A model generated the notes under the pieces. That model saw only the letters and a program-made list of their open reading frames with translations, did no database searches and was not told where the DNA came from. Below, piece by piece: positions 11,347-22,333 of a DNA stretch of 64,000 bases (positions within the stretch are counted from its first letter, which is position 1; each line of letters begins with the position of its first letter). A program made the position numbers and the translations under genes. This DNA comes from Immersiella caudata (Eukaryota; Ascomycota; Sordariomycetes; Sordariales; Lasiosphaeriaceae), in NCBI GenBank assembly GCA_030512335.1, contig JAULSU010000002.1:3224001-3288000 (forward strand), written 5' to 3'.

Positions 11347-12988
11347 TTTCTCGAAGTTGTTGTCGTTGCTCAGCCGTGCAGGCGTCTTCTAGGAACCACC
11401 TGGCTGCAAACACGTGGTTGATTTGCGGGCTCTTGATCCTTTTGTTGCGACGAGATGGCAATGATGGCCAGATTGCGCAACGGTCGAAGCTGGTCCGCCG
11501 ACGCATCACATCATCTTGTCTCACTGCCAGCTGCAAGGAAGGCACAGCGCGGGGCACTGCTTACCCCATCCCCTCACATCTCCGAAGGTTTGCTTCCGCA
11601 GCGAACGTGGAAGATCTAGCTCTGGTATCCCAGAGGTCTTGATTTATGCGTATCATACCCCATTCGGCGTGCCAGGCGATTCCCTCTCCTTTCGCGGCTC
11701 GCTTCTTTGAGATCAACCTTCGCGACTGTCTTTGGATGCAGCGCACCCGTAACTAGCGGATGGTACCACGTACCTGCAGCCAACGGCTACAATAATACCT
11801 ACCTAGTCAGTTGGCTGCGCCGGTGGAGGGAACAGCGTTCCCGCTGAGCTGCATTTCGCAATCAATATTAGGTCGGTACCTATGGCCGGCAAAAGACGCG
11901 ACCTAGAATTGAGCCGGAATGGTAGCCGTGCCGGACCATCATGGCGTACGCGACACCGTCGGGTCCTGATGAGATAAGAGGGGCTAAGATTGACAAGTGC
12001 GTCTGGATCTGTCATTTGTCACCTGTCAAACCCTCCAACTAGTTACTTCGTTTCAGTCGGGTTGGATTGGAGAAACTCAATCATTGTTTGTCGTCTCTTG
12101 TGAAATTCGAGATAAGATTACGGGGCTGCCTCCTCCACTCCGACCCGCCAACGGGAACACGTTTCTTGGTGGCTGCCATTGCCGGCTTGGCGAGGAACCG
12201 CCAAGTTCCACCCTGACTCTGCCCCTGTTCATGGCCTTGTAAGCTTCGCCATGGCGTTCCCCCAAGCTTCGTGCCCAGACTTTCCAGAAAAGCCAAGTGT
12301 CGGTCCTGGTGAGAATCAACGTGATTTGGGACAGGGGATGGCGCAACGACGTAATCGTCGTATCCACTTTGGACGCGGCTTCAAGCAGAAAGAAACGCAC
12401 GTCGACCGGTTTACGGGTTCGCGCCTGGGTAGGAAGGGTGTAGGACGTTTTCGGCCGGGCAGAAAAGCACGAGGTTGCGCTCGGTTTGTTTGTCCGGGGC
12501 ACCCGCGAGTGGGCTTGTACTTTGTAATGGGGGGTCATATGCAGCGACATGCGCTCACCCTCCCACCTCTTGGGACCGAGATCTCTGAACCAGGTTGTCC
12601 TCGCCAGGAGTTAGCCGTCATTGCAGATTAGCTTGCATTTCCATAACTGCCGCCACCAGTCAGATCGTACACGAGCCTGCGGCATCCCTAAAAAAACCTG
12701 ATTACCACCCCACCCACAAGGGCGCTCCATCAACAGGCGGACGGCGCACTGCAATACGGACCCCCTCCCCAGATTCAATACTCCCTTCTCCATGTTTCCG
12801 TCCTCCCTCCATTGTTCACCCAACGCTTCGTGATATCCATTCACCCAGCATTCTCTGCCGGCCTTCGACCTTAACCCTTTCCTTTTCATGGCCGCTATCT
12901 AATCGACATCTGCTCGAAGAGACTTTGGTTTTTTGTTGTCGTTTTCGCTGCAGTTTAGTCGCTCGCTACTCACAACGCTCTTTTCGCC
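11347..12988. other. Divergent intergenic region, fluG / GH76
   Basis: No recognisable gene in 1.6 kb. Overlapping frames at 12077-12631 on opposite strands look like mutual shadows. The last 100 bp before the GH76 ATG are pyrimidine-rich, like a fungal 5' leader. Confidence 0.6.
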
Positions 12989-14524
12989 ATGTTGTCGATA
13001 CCGCGGCTCGCGGCGGCCTCTCTGGTCGGAGCCGCACACGTCCACGCCGCCTACGGCATCGGGTCGCCTTGTACGTTCACCCCGCTCTCCAACTGAAATC
13101 GCGCGCACCTTTGCGACAATGCTAACTCACGCCCAGCCGAAATAAGAGCAACATCGGCACAACTCGCCTGGGACCTGATGCAGTACTATAAGGGGAATCT
13201 GACAGGGCAAACACCGGGCATCCTGCCGGGTCCTCCTCCAGCAGGCGATTACTACTGGTGGGAGGCGGGCGCAATGTGGGGGACGCTGATCGACTACTGG
13301 AAACTGACGGGCGACGCTTCGTACAACGAGGTTATTACCGAGGCCATGCTCTGGCAGACCGGCCCGGGCGAGGACTACATGCCGCCAAACGTTACGGTAT
13401 CACTGGGGAACGACGATCAGGGATTCTGGGGAATGACTGCCATGCTCGCCGCCGAAAACGGATTTCCAGACCCTCCGCCAGACAAGCCTCAGTGGCTCGC
13501 GCTCGCCCAAGCAGTGTTCCACACTCAGGCGAACCCCGATCGACACGATACAACGTGCAATGGCGGTTTGAGATGGCAGATTCCTCTATCCAACCAAGGA
13601 TATAACTACAAGAACAGTGAGTGCTTGTGGTTTGCGTGGAGATGGGCGCGCTTTTAACAGTTATAGGTATTGCGAACGGCTGCTTCTTCAACCTCGGCGC
13701 ACGACTTGCTCGATATACAGACAACCAGACATATGCAGACTGGGCCGAGAAGACTTGGGACTGGATGGTGGGTGTCGGGTTTATGGATGCCGAGTACAAC
13801 ATCTACGATGGTGGCCATGTCGAGCACAACTGCACCGACATCAACAAGGCTCAGTTCTCTTATAACAACGGCGTCTTCCTCCTCGGCGCTGCTTACATGT
13901 ACAACTATGTATGCCAATCCCTTTTTTTTTCGCAACAGCCAGCATGCTAACTTCGTGCAGACAAACGGAAACGATGTGTGGAGAGATCGCGTCGACAAGC
14001 TCACCGACGCGACCATCAAGACCTTCTTCCCCGATAACATCGCCTACGAGCTCGCCTGCGAGGAGCACATGTCCTGCACAACCGACATGCTCAGCTTCAA
14101 GGGTTATGTCCACCGCTGGATGTCGGTCGTAACCCAAGTCGCCCCCTTCACCCGTGACAAAATCCTCCCCGTTCTCCGAATCTCCGCCGAGGCCGGCCTT
14201 GGGACTTGTACCGGCGAGGCTACCGGACGAGCGTGCGGCTTCAAGTGGAACACCAAGACGTACGAGGGACGCACGGGTGCAGGGCAACAGATGAACGTAT
14301 TGGGGGCAGTGTCGTCGCTTCTCATCGATCAAGCTCGTCCGCCGTACACGAACCTCACCGGAGGTACCAGCAAAGGCGATTTTAATGCAGGTAGCGGGTC
14401 GAACACGTTTAACGGCAGAGTGGCGCCACCGACGACAGGGGACAAGGCAGGCGCCGGCATCCTCACCTTTATTATCCTCGGAACGGCGATAGGCACGTTT
14501 GGGTGGATGAGCGTTGGTGTATAA
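12989..14524 (+). CDS. GH76 mannan endo-1,6-alpha-mannosidase, DFG5/DCW1 family
   Basis: Four exons (12989-13070, 13137-13616, 13667-13908, 13961-14524) give 455 aa; introns are 66, 50 and 52 nt. Residues 1 to about 20 are a signal peptide (MLSIPRLAAASLVGAAHVHA). The GH76 domain follows, with DYYWWEAGAMWG and the adjacent catalytic aspartates in GNDDQGFWG (D120, D121). Several N-glycosylation sequons (NLT, NVT, NQT, NCT) are visible. The last 24 residues are hydrophobic after a Gly/Ser/Asn-rich stretch, as expected of a GPI-anchor signal. DFG5/DCW1 proteins act at the plasma membrane and wall and are thought to process mannan on GPI-anchored proteins for cross-linking to glucan. Which paralogue this is cannot be told from sequence alone. 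Confidence 0.92.
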
Positions 14525-15296
14525 GGAAGGATACAAGGGGATTTATGGACTCACCCCTACTAGTTTTTTCTTGCCTGTTTTCTTCTTATTATCCCCCATG
14601 GGTGATATGGCGTTTTTGGGAACGAAGAGCAAACGACGCATGGATGTATGGATGATGGTCACGGATGGGGATGCATGTTGCTTTAACGGCGTTGGTCTCA
14701 CATCTGCTTCGTGATTCCCCTGGTCTGGAATGTACTTCGTAGAATCTTTAGATTGCTTTTATTCTGGAGGGCCGCTGCACATATTTCGGGCTTCTGTTAT
14801 CAGAAGGTTGTGTGTGTATATATTGTATTTTGGGTTCTGAGAGATTATGGGTTTTAGGCAGGGCTGTGTTCTCGGTGGAGTGAGTTTGTGAAGGTTTATC
14901 ATAAGGTGCTGATGGGATTTGGGGGCAGGCCTCAAACCGTTGGCCTATGAGCATATCGTACAGGGTCAAAACAAACAACGGGGACTCGTCAGCGCTAGGT
15001 GATGCATGCAAGGCGAGCGGCGTGTAAGTTGTGGGAACCTACCGACCTGCATCTGACTGATGCCCCGTAGGGAAGTATGCAGCCCGCAACGTAGTCCACC
15101 GCCAAGAGCCCCCTCAGCGTTGCTGGGCGGCCCCAGCGGAGGACGTCTTGTCTTGGCCACGATATGGGCACCAATACCCCCGCAGCCCAACCAGCCACTC
15201 AACGCCAGCCTGCTCATGATACCTATTCTTTTCTTACACAAACCAGCCACAACAACAATATCCAGCGCTAGATAGTTCAATCATTGTTGCACCAAA
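14525..15296. other. Intergenic region, GH76 / MYND
   Basis: Contains the GH76 3' UTR and the promoter of the MYND gene. No coding frame or RNA gene recognised. The first half is T/G-rich. Confidence 0.6.
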
Positions 15297-15942
15297 ATGT
15301 CCACCCCCAACTTCTCCGACCTCTCGCTCTTCCCCACATTTGCCACCTGCCCCGAGGACCCCTCTGCTCACCCCACAAAACCTTACTACCTCCTCGGCCA
15401 AATCAAAGATGACATGACCATCACCAAACCCACCCTCGTCCTCTCGGACCGTGAATCCTCGCCCTTCGCTCTCGTCTTTGACGGCCTTGACCGCGATGGG
15501 CTGGACTTCAAGAGAGCCGGCCTCAAGAAGGGCCACACCGCTGTGATCCCCGATGGAAGGCAGGTACCACCCAAGGAGGAAGGGAAGAGGGGGTTCGTGA
15601 GTGTGGAGGGGGCGAGGGCGGGAGAGGTGAAGGGAATTCCTGGGCCGTTGGAGAAGGTGTTGCGTGTGGCGTTGGAGTTGAGGGTGAGGGAGGGCGAGGA
15701 GGGCAGGTGTGATGTTTGCGCTGCGGCGGCGGAGGATGTGAAGTTGAAGAAGTGTACAGGATGCAAGGGGGCTAGTTATTGTAGTAAGGTGAGTGAACTA
15801 CGGGCTGAGATGAGGGTGAGTGAGATGGGTGTGGGCTGATTTGCGGGAGCAGGAATGTCAGGCTGCGGGGTGGAGTAAGGAGGGGCATAAGGAAGCATGT
15901 GGGATTATTAGGGCGATTAAGGAGATTTGGCCGAAGAAGTAG
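15297..15942 (+). CDS. Small MYND-type zinc finger protein
   Basis: Two exons, 15297-15788 and 15853-15942, separated by a 64-nt intron (GTGAGT to GCAG), encode 193 aa. The intron falls inside the zinc finger, so exon 1 alone looks truncated after YCSK. Joined, the C-terminus is a complete MYND finger with all eight ligands in order: C138, C141, C153, C156, C162, C166, H176, C180, followed by a short basic tail ending at WPKK. Residues 1-135 have no recognised domain. MYND fingers generally mediate protein-protein contacts; no enzymatic SET domain is present. Similar stand-alone MYND proteins are common and uncharacterised in filamentous ascomycetes. Confidence 0.88.
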
Positions 15943-16385
15943 TAAGTTCAAGTTGGAGAGAATGGAAGGGGGCTTTGTTGTGGAGAAGGCCCGGCTGGTT
16001 GGATATCGGGGCCGCGCACTCTGATGATGTGAACAACGTGGGAGTTTTTACTTCGCGGGAGCCTGGGACCGGCCCAAAGCAGAGACTCCGGTTTGTAGAC
16101 GGGAAAGTTGACGAGCAAACAAGCAGCTGGGTTGTGGGCTCAATCGAAACCAAGAAATTCAGATGAGAGTGGACGGAGCCTAGAAAACAGAGAACGGGGA
16201 GGAGACCTGAAAGGGAGCTAGCCGTAAATGATATCCTGCATCTTGAAGAATTTCCAGGGAATCTCGCAACGCCCTGCATACGTCTTGAAGCAGCGAAACA
16301 AAGCTGAAGTTGTTGCAAAATCACAAAAGCCGCCACAAGACAATAACAGATATGTTTTCAGCAGATGCATACATCAAATGGATTA
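15943..16385. other. Intergenic region, MYND / tRNA-Arg
   Basis: Contains the MYND 3' UTR and the upstream flank of the tRNA. Nothing else recognised. Confidence 0.6.
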
Positions 16386-16457
16386 GGTCCGCTGGCTCAA
16401 TGGCAGAGCGTCTGACTACGAATCAGGAGGTTCCAGGTTCGACCCCTGGGTGGATCG
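16386..16457 (+). tRNA. tRNA-Arg (anticodon ACG), intronless
   Basis: A 72-nt cloverleaf. The acceptor stem GGTCCGC pairs with GTGGATC (two G-T wobbles), followed by discriminator G. The anticodon loop CTACGAA is closed by a TCTGA/TCAGG stem, giving anticodon ACG, which reads CGU and, after A34 deamination to inosine, CGC and CGA. The T arm is CCAGG-TTCGACC-CCTGG. Internal promoters are visible: A box TGGCTCAATGG and B box GGTTCGACCCC. No intron and no encoded CCA, as usual for eukaryotes. Confidence 0.96.
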
Positions 16458-16466
16458 CTTTTTTTG
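16458..16466 (+). terminator. RNA polymerase III T-run terminator of tRNA-Arg
   Basis: A run of seven T begins two bases after the discriminator base of the tRNA, the standard Pol III termination signal. Confidence 0.9.
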
Positions 16467-16516
16467 CTGTATGTTTGTTGATACTTGAGCAAAAAACAAA
16501 CCCCTTTTTTGGCCCC

Positions 16517-17503
16517 TTATTCCTCTTCGACTAACTCGTACATGATGTCGGTTCGCATCGTGTACTTCACTCCCTCTCTGACATCATCCCCTGAATGCAT
16601 CAGTCCTCGTTGCTGGAATATGAGAACCCTCCCCGCCTTCGGATCAACATCAATCCTCCTCTTGTAGTCGCTTGACAAGAACGGCGTCGCTCCCCCCGCC
16701 AGTTCTGCACTGTCGCCAACCGCCGCCTTTGAATCGTTCAAGTAAAGATGCAGCGTAAACAACGACTCCAGCATCTTTCCATCCCTCTCCTCCCCAAATG
16801 ATGCATCGCGATGAGCTGAAACCGTTGGCATCTCCCATCTCCTCAAAACCACTCTCATCCAGGTTGACTCACCTTGAAAAAACTCTCCCCCACTATACTT
16901 CAGAAACCTCATCCTCTCATTCACCCTAACGAACCGAAACCAACTCCCATCCTCCCCCTTCCTCTCCAACTTGCGCCCCCTGGTAATCGTCGGCTCCCCC
17001 TTCACCTCAGCCATCCTTTCCCTCAGGCCCTCCGCCCGCAAGCACCTCTCCCAAATGCGATCAATCACTTCCTGCCGGTCCCAAATCAATCTATCGCTGT
17101 TTCGATAGTTCGGCGAAAACACCTCGTACCCCGCGCCGAGGGCTACCATGGCCCTTCGCCAGGGCGAGCCATCCTCTGCTTTGGAGACATCTGCCACGGA
17201 GGCTTCAGCTAGCGCGAGGAGTTCGGCGCACTCAGAGGGACTCAAGACGTTGTCGAGGATGTAGGCGTGATGGTCAGTGTATTCAGGGAGCGGGGAGTTG
17301 GCAAAGTCGATGCGTGTGATGGTGATTGGTTTGGCGTCGGGGGAATCGATGGTGAGAAAGCTAGGGGGCAGGGTGATTGGCAGCGATTCGTAGGGGACTT
17401 GAACAGGCTTGTTGGCTTTCATGCGGCGGACGAAATCGTCGTGGTCTTTGTTGGAGGGGGGAGGGGGGTTGGAGGAGAAGGTGTTGAGGAGGCGGCGGAG
17501 CAT
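16517..17503 (-). CDS. Prolyl-4-hydroxylase-like 2OG-Fe(II) dioxygenase
   Basis: Two exons, 17503-16873 and 16815-16517, give 309 aa; the ATG at 17501-17503 is the first in frame. The 57-nt intron (GTGAGT to TCAG) has no stop and keeps frame, so the span also reads through as one frame; splicing joins KYSGGEFFQ directly to AHRDASF, the usual order RFLKY...H.D. Catalytic residues are the iron ligands H212, D214 and H284 and the 2-oxoglutarate lysine K294, ten residues after H284 as in prolyl 4-hydroxylases, followed by YTMRTDIMYEL. No signal peptide is evident, which points to a cytosolic or nuclear enzyme. The substrate is unknown. The stop codon lies 59 bp from the convergent tRNA gene. Confidence 0.85.
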   Translation of the reverse strand: MLRRLLNTFSSNPPPPSNKDHDDFVRRMKANKPVQVPYESLPITLPPSFLTIDSPDAKPITITRIDFANSPLPEYTDHHAYILDNVLSPSECAELLALAEASVADVSKAEDGSPWRRAMVALGAGYEVFSPNYRNSDRLIWDRQEVIDRIWERCLRAEGLRERMAEVKGEPTITRGRKLERKGEDGSWFRFVRVNERMRFLKYSGGEFFQGESTWMRVVLRRWEMPTVSAHRDASFGEERDGKMLESLFTLHLYLNDSKAAVGDSAELAGGATPFLSSDYKRRIDVDPKAGRVLIFQQRGLMHSGDDVREGVKYTMRTDIMYELVEEE

Positions 17504-18150
17504 GGCCAAGTGAGCGAGATGTTGCGGTTGCGACGGGAAGTGTTGTGGTTGGGGTGGTATAGCTGGGCAATGTGTTGAAGGGATTTATGGCAAGCGCCTG
17601 TTACCTACCTACCTACCTAGGTAGCCTGCGATCAATTGAAGGAAGTCTAGGCCTAAATACCTAGGACTCGAGTCTGAGATGCGGGTCAAGAAGGCCGTGC
17701 ATCAGCCCTGCTTCGCCTTCCGCAATGGGTTGCCTAGACGAGAAGCCAATTGGTCCCTGTACCCGGCATTGGAAAGACCCAAGCAAGCGGCTCACGGCAC
17801 CAAGCTGACAGGGTCTGATGCCCCTGCAACACGTATAAACCTAAAGGACAGTTTGGTTCGTCTCATCAGTAACCTTGGTGAGTCAAGCGGATCTACACGG
17901 AAAACACTTTGGATATCAGTAAAAGAACAGATCACAGATTCCGAAGGGCAAATTTAACGGTGAGGACGAATTCCCGTATTTACCAACACGCGTCCGTGTA
18001 CGCAAGGTAGATCGAAGATCTGGCATCAGCCCCGCATCCCGTGATACCAATAGGCAGTACACGAAACCCGCAAGGACAACAAACCCAGCTAAATGACTCA
18101 CAAACGCACAATTCTACATTGCTCTAGGTGTTCGAATCTAGGTAATCACT
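17504..18150. other. Intergenic region, P4H-like promoter / Mcp2-like 3' end
   Basis: Holds the P4H-like promoter and the 3' flank of the ABC1 gene. An ACCT repeat and palindrome lie at 17603-17624, about 100 bp upstream of the P4H-like ATG. No other gene recognised. Confidence 0.6.
17603..17624. repeat. (ACCT)4 with CTACCTAGGTAG palindrome
   Basis: Four ACCT units merge into the 12-bp perfect palindrome CTACCTAGGTAG (17613-17624). The same 12-mer occurs at 35336-35347 upstream of other genes. Confidence 0.85.
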
Positions 18151-20041
18151 CTATGCTGTCGACGCCGGCATGCCGCCCAACTCTATCGTATTCCGATATC
18201 CTAACATGCGCTTGACACTCAGCCAGAGCTCAAAGGCCTCCAGCTTCAGTTCCACTCTTACAAACCCCAGCCACGCTGTAAACAACCACAGCGCATTCTG
18301 TGGCCAGAACAACGATCCCCGCTGCCTGATCTCCTCCAGCTGTTCGTGGAAGACGGTGCGCATGCAGTATCTGGCCAGAATGAGGAACTGCCGCGCCGGG
18401 CCCAGAGTCGTCTGCAGACTCTCGTCCAGACTGCGGGTGAGGTCGTTGGTCTTGAGGATGAGTAGGATGATGCGTGGCACTTGGCCAAGCATCTGGACCA
18501 GGTCGACAATGAGGCCTTCCTGCAGCGCAGTACTCATAGTCTTCTGTTCGCTGGCCTCTCGCGGCTTGGCGATCGACGATTCCACAATGGAAAAGTCTCG
18601 ACCGGTGATGGCTGAGGCGAAAAGGGGGAACTTGTCCTCATCGATCCCGGAAACCTCAACAACGTACTTTTTTGTGCGCTCCATGTCGCCGTCAATGATA
18701 GCTAACCACATCTTTGCATACGAGCGCCGCAAATCCTGAGGGATGTCCCGGTACAGGCCATGGTCATAGAGAATGATGTCGAAGTTGTGATGGCGCCGAG
18801 AGCTGTTCTTCCGGATGGCTATATTGCCTCCATGGGGGTCGCAATGCAGCGGCGCCCCGTCGCCGAAAATCATCTCGTTGAAGATGCGGGCCAGGGTTGC
18901 CGAGACCTCGTCGCGGTCGATTCCGTTAGAGTCGATGTACTCTAGATCGTCCAGACGGTGGCCACTCTCACAGGCCATCACCAAAATGCGCTTCTTCGCC
19001 CAGATAACATCAGGGACGAGCAATGGGAGCTCGGGAATACGTGAGAAGTGCTCCTTCGTTCGTAATGCATTCTGGGCCTCGCATTGGAAGTCGAGCTCCA
19101 GGGGGAGCGAGGATTCGATCTCGTCGGATAACCATTCCAGATCGTATTCCGGGAAGAATCGCTTGACGGTTGAGAATGTAAACTTGGTAAGCTTCATGTC
19201 GAGCGGCGCCCATTGTTGAAGCCCGGGATGTTGAACCTTGACGGCCACTTTCTGGTCCGTCTCCTTAATCGTCGCGAGGTGCACCTGCGCCAGGGAGGCT
19301 GCGCCAATGGGCCGTGGCGAGAACTCAGAAAAGTAATCCCACAGCTCCTCTCCAGTATCCCTCCTGAACATATCTTCGATTGACTCGAACGACGAGACCG
19401 GGCACTTGTCCTGTAGGGGGATGAAGGTCGTTGTCCATTCGGTCGGGAGAAGGTAGTTCATGGCGCTCTGCGAAGAAGGTCAACACTGCGCCCCTATTTC
19501 ACGGACAAGGGATGACATACCAAATGCTGCCCCAGCTTGATAAATATGCCGCCATTCTTCTCCAGAACCTTCAACGTCCGATCGGCGCACCTCTGGTGGC
19601 ATGCCTTGAGAAGCCGCTCGCTCTCCTCGGGGTCTGCGATGGTTTCCCGCTGGTTGAGCGTCGTCCGATAGCTATTACGATTCAGTGCCAGTCCAATTGG
19701 ATACCCTGGACGCCTGCTTACTCGTTCACACAGATGAAGAGGGTGGACGCCACCCGGAGCGACCTCTCTGACGCCTCATATGTGGCCTTGACATCGTCGC
19801 CAAATGCCAACACACTCGCCCCCAGTGCGCCTCCGGCTGAGGCGAGCATGACGACGCGCCGCGGCGTGCGCGGCCTCGAGCCCGGGGGTGGCGGCCGGGC
19901 AGTCGCATAGTTTCGCAAGACACTGGTTCGGGACGGAGTCGGCTTGTTGGGGAGCTGGGCGCGGCAGCGGGAGCAGGTCCACTCGGCGTTGGCGGTGATG
20001 CGCCGGGCGGCGAGCGCAGAAAATTTAGAGCCTATTATCAT
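18151..20041 (-). CDS. Mitochondrial ABC1/UbiB kinase-like protein, Mcp2-like
   Basis: Three exons (20041-19722, 19671-19521, 19467-18151) encode 595 aa; introns are 50 and 53 nt. The N-terminus is basic and hydroxylated, with a CSRC pair, then a hydrophobic stretch near residue 85 (VVMLASAGGALGASVLAF): a mitochondrial presequence plus inner-membrane anchor. The ABC1 core shows the KxGQ motif (KLGQHLSAM, K152), the Ala-rich loop PIGAASLAQVH, the lysine of VAVKVQHP, LHCDPHGGN and the DFG equivalent DHG in LYDHGLY. DHG in place of DFG is seen in the Mcp2 (YLR253W) branch, linked in yeast to mitochondrial lipid homeostasis and coenzyme Q distribution. Orthology to Mcp2 rather than another ADCK-like branch is inference. 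Confidence 0.85.
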
Positions 20042-20696
20042 GTTCGGCCGAAGTGATATGAAAGTTTCCGCGACATTTCGCAAAGGCTTCGTCACGCTGC
20101 AGCGGAGGGGAAGTCAGTTACCCTGCCAAGATCGGACGATGGGGCCCTGGAAATGACATCCTGGAAGGTCGCCAGTTTTTTTCCTCAAAATTTCGGGCCT
20201 GCGACTCGGGTGACCTCGGGCCAAGATCAGCCCATTAGAGCAGCAATATCGAGGGTTAGGGTTCTTGTAAGTGGCAAGACCGACTCCCTCAACCGCCCTC
20301 CTTCCTTTTTGGGTTTCAACCACCCGAGAATTCAAGAAAACACAATTTTCCGACAAGAAATAAGGCCTATCGGGCGATGCTTCGCTATGAATTATGAGGC
20401 AATGGTTAAGTCCGACCACCTCCGTTATATCCATACTCCCCGCACCCAGACAGTCGCACAAACGGACGAGAGGGATGCGGTCTTCATCGCTGTTAGCATT
20501 AACTCCGTATGTGTAGTATCGCCAGTATGACCACGGGAGAAGCCAGATATTCGCAGATATATAACAGCTCATCATACTGGATGAAGCTCTCGCGATGGGT
20601 TGTTCTCTACATAGGTAGTCTAACAGACACCGTCCAGCGACCCACATTCTGAACACAACCTCCCCAGCAACATACCCAACTCCCTAGGCCATAAAT
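20042..20696. other. Divergent intergenic region with a telobox-like motif
   Basis: Divergent promoters of the ABC1-like and aldo/keto reductase genes. GGGTTAGGGTTC (20253-20264) resembles a telomere repeat or telobox. No coding frame recognised. Confidence 0.55.
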
Positions 20697-21821
20697 ATGG
20701 AGCACTTCCAACCAGCCCCCGAACCTCCCACCGAACTCGGCCGCTACCGTGTCCTTTGCTCCTCAGCCGGGATCCGCGTCTCCCCCTTGTGCCTCGGCGC
20801 CATGTCTATCGGCTCTGCTTGGTCCACCTGGATGGGCTCCATGAGCAAACCAGACTCCTTCGCCCTGCTCGACGCCTATTTTACCTCTGGAGGCAACTTC
20901 ATTGACACCGCCAATGCGTACCAATACGAGCAATCCGAAATCTGGCTCGGCGAGTGGATGGCCAAACGGAATAATCGTGACCGGATCGTACTGGCTACAA
21001 AGTACACATCTGACTTCCGGTCTCATGCTCTAGGGAAGGGCAAAGCTGTGAACTTTGCGGGGAATCATCGCAAGAGCTTGCATTTGAGCGTGAGGGAGTC
21101 GCTGAAGAAGCTCCAGACCGAGTACATTGATGTTTTGTACTTGCACATGTGGGATTACACCACGTCGATTCGAGAGGTTATGGATTCGTTGCATATTTTG
21201 GTGGAGCAGGGAAAAGTGTTATATCTGGGGGTTTCTGACACGCCAGCCTGGGTGGTTAGTGCGGCGAACACGTATGCGTTGGATCACGGGAAGACGCCGT
21301 TTGTGATATATCAGGGGAGGTGGAACGTGATGCTCCGGGATTTTGAGCGAGAGATCATACCTATGGCGAGGATGTTCGGTATGGCGTTGGCACCCTGGGA
21401 TGTTTTGGGCAGTGGAAAGCTCCAGACGAAGAAGCAGCTGGAGGAGAGACGATCGAAGGGTGAGAGTCTTCGTGCCGGAGCGGAGCAGACGGGTGAAGAG
21501 GCCAGGATGAGTGAAGCTCTCTATAAGGTGGCGCAGGAGCATGGTATTGAAAGTATTACGGCAGTTGCTTTGGCGTATATCCTAGGTAAGGCGGGAGACG
21601 TGTTCCCCATTGTGGGCGGTCGGAAGGTGGAACATTTAAAGGACAACATTCAGGGGTTAAGCATCAAGTTGACGGATGAGCAGGTAAGCTACCTGGAGGG
21701 TGTGAAGGCGTTTGATTTGGGTTTTCCGAGCAACTTTACGAGCGGTGATCCGTACGTCTCAGGATTCAGTCGATTGCTGGATCGGACCGCCAAGATGTCG
21801 TTCCCGAATTTGCGGAAGTGA
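20697..21821 (+). CDS. Aldo/keto reductase, aryl-alcohol dehydrogenase type
   Basis: Intronless, 374 aa, ATG at 20697. It has the AKR catalytic tetrad in order: D70 (FIDTAN), Y75 (AYQYEQSE), K102 (ATKYTSD) and H150 (YLHMWD). The C-terminal cofactor region includes PIVGGRKVEHLKDNI. The overall pattern fits the AKR9 group of fungal aryl-alcohol dehydrogenases and norsolorinic-acid-reductase-like enzymes, cytosolic NADPH-dependent (beta/alpha)8 barrels. No polyketide or other secondary-metabolite gene is nearby, so a role in a biosynthetic cluster is not supported; general aldehyde detoxification is as likely. Physiological substrate unknown. Confidence 0.9.
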   Translation: MEHFQPAPEPPTELGRYRVLCSSAGIRVSPLCLGAMSIGSAWSTWMGSMSKPDSFALLDAYFTSGGNFIDTANAYQYEQSEIWLGEWMAKRNNRDRIVLATKYTSDFRSHALGKGKAVNFAGNHRKSLHLSVRESLKKLQTEYIDVLYLHMWDYTTSIREVMDSLHILVEQGKVLYLGVSDTPAWVVSAANTYALDHGKTPFVIYQGRWNVMLRDFEREIIPMARMFGMALAPWDVLGSGKLQTKKQLEERRSKGESLRAGAEQTGEEARMSEALYKVAQEHGIESITAVALAYILGKAGDVFPIVGGRKVEHLKDNIQGLSIKLTDEQVSYLEGVKAFDLGFPSNFTSGDPYVSGFSRLLDRTAKMSFPNLRK

Positions 21822-22249
21822 TGCCACGGGGGTCTCGACACTCGGATCGATATCGGGTCTTCATCCGTGAAGATAGAGTCTAGTCTTATTTGGATTTGAA
21901 GGACTCTCTTGAATCTACCTAGTGAACTTAGAGAGAGCATAGCTTGGGGCCTCATCTCCACAGAATGCTCCATCAAGCTGATCGATGAGGCGGTTGAAGG
22001 AAACCCTTGCACAGCGGCACGGTCAAGGCTGTGAGGTGGCCTCTTTTTCTTCTGTTTCTGGCAGAATCTCAAGGAGTGCGGCTGTGCGATGATGCTTCGA
22101 AGGACAGACTGAGCGCGGAACTGCTTATAGTGCCGCCACGCCTGTGTACACACACCAAGGAAAGCTCCTTTGTGGTGGGAGCTTTAAGAACCTGCAATCT
22201 TCTTTGACACCAACGGTCAATTTAAGCCTCGAAAACTATGAAAGCCATC

Positions 22250-22267
22250 CCTGGCATCGATGCCAGG
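22250..22267. repeat. 18-bp perfect palindrome
   Basis: CCTGGCATCGATGCCAGG is self-complementary over all 18 bases. It may be a dimeric factor site or chance; no gene lies within about 400 bp. Confidence 0.8.
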
Positions 22268-22333
22268 TGGACGTCGTTGATCAACTGAAACGGCGTGCCA
22301 AGAGCAGGACACTGCTGCGAATTGTGCGGGTCA

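Noticed and set aside
12077..12631. Overlapping frames of about 150 codons on opposite strands upstream of the GH76 gene
   Set aside because: They mirror each other, contain no motif, and lie in promoter DNA.
20697..21821. Aldo/keto reductase as part of a secondary-metabolite cluster
   Set aside because: No polyketide synthase, NRPS, P450, transporter or cluster regulator within the window; neighbours are housekeeping genes.
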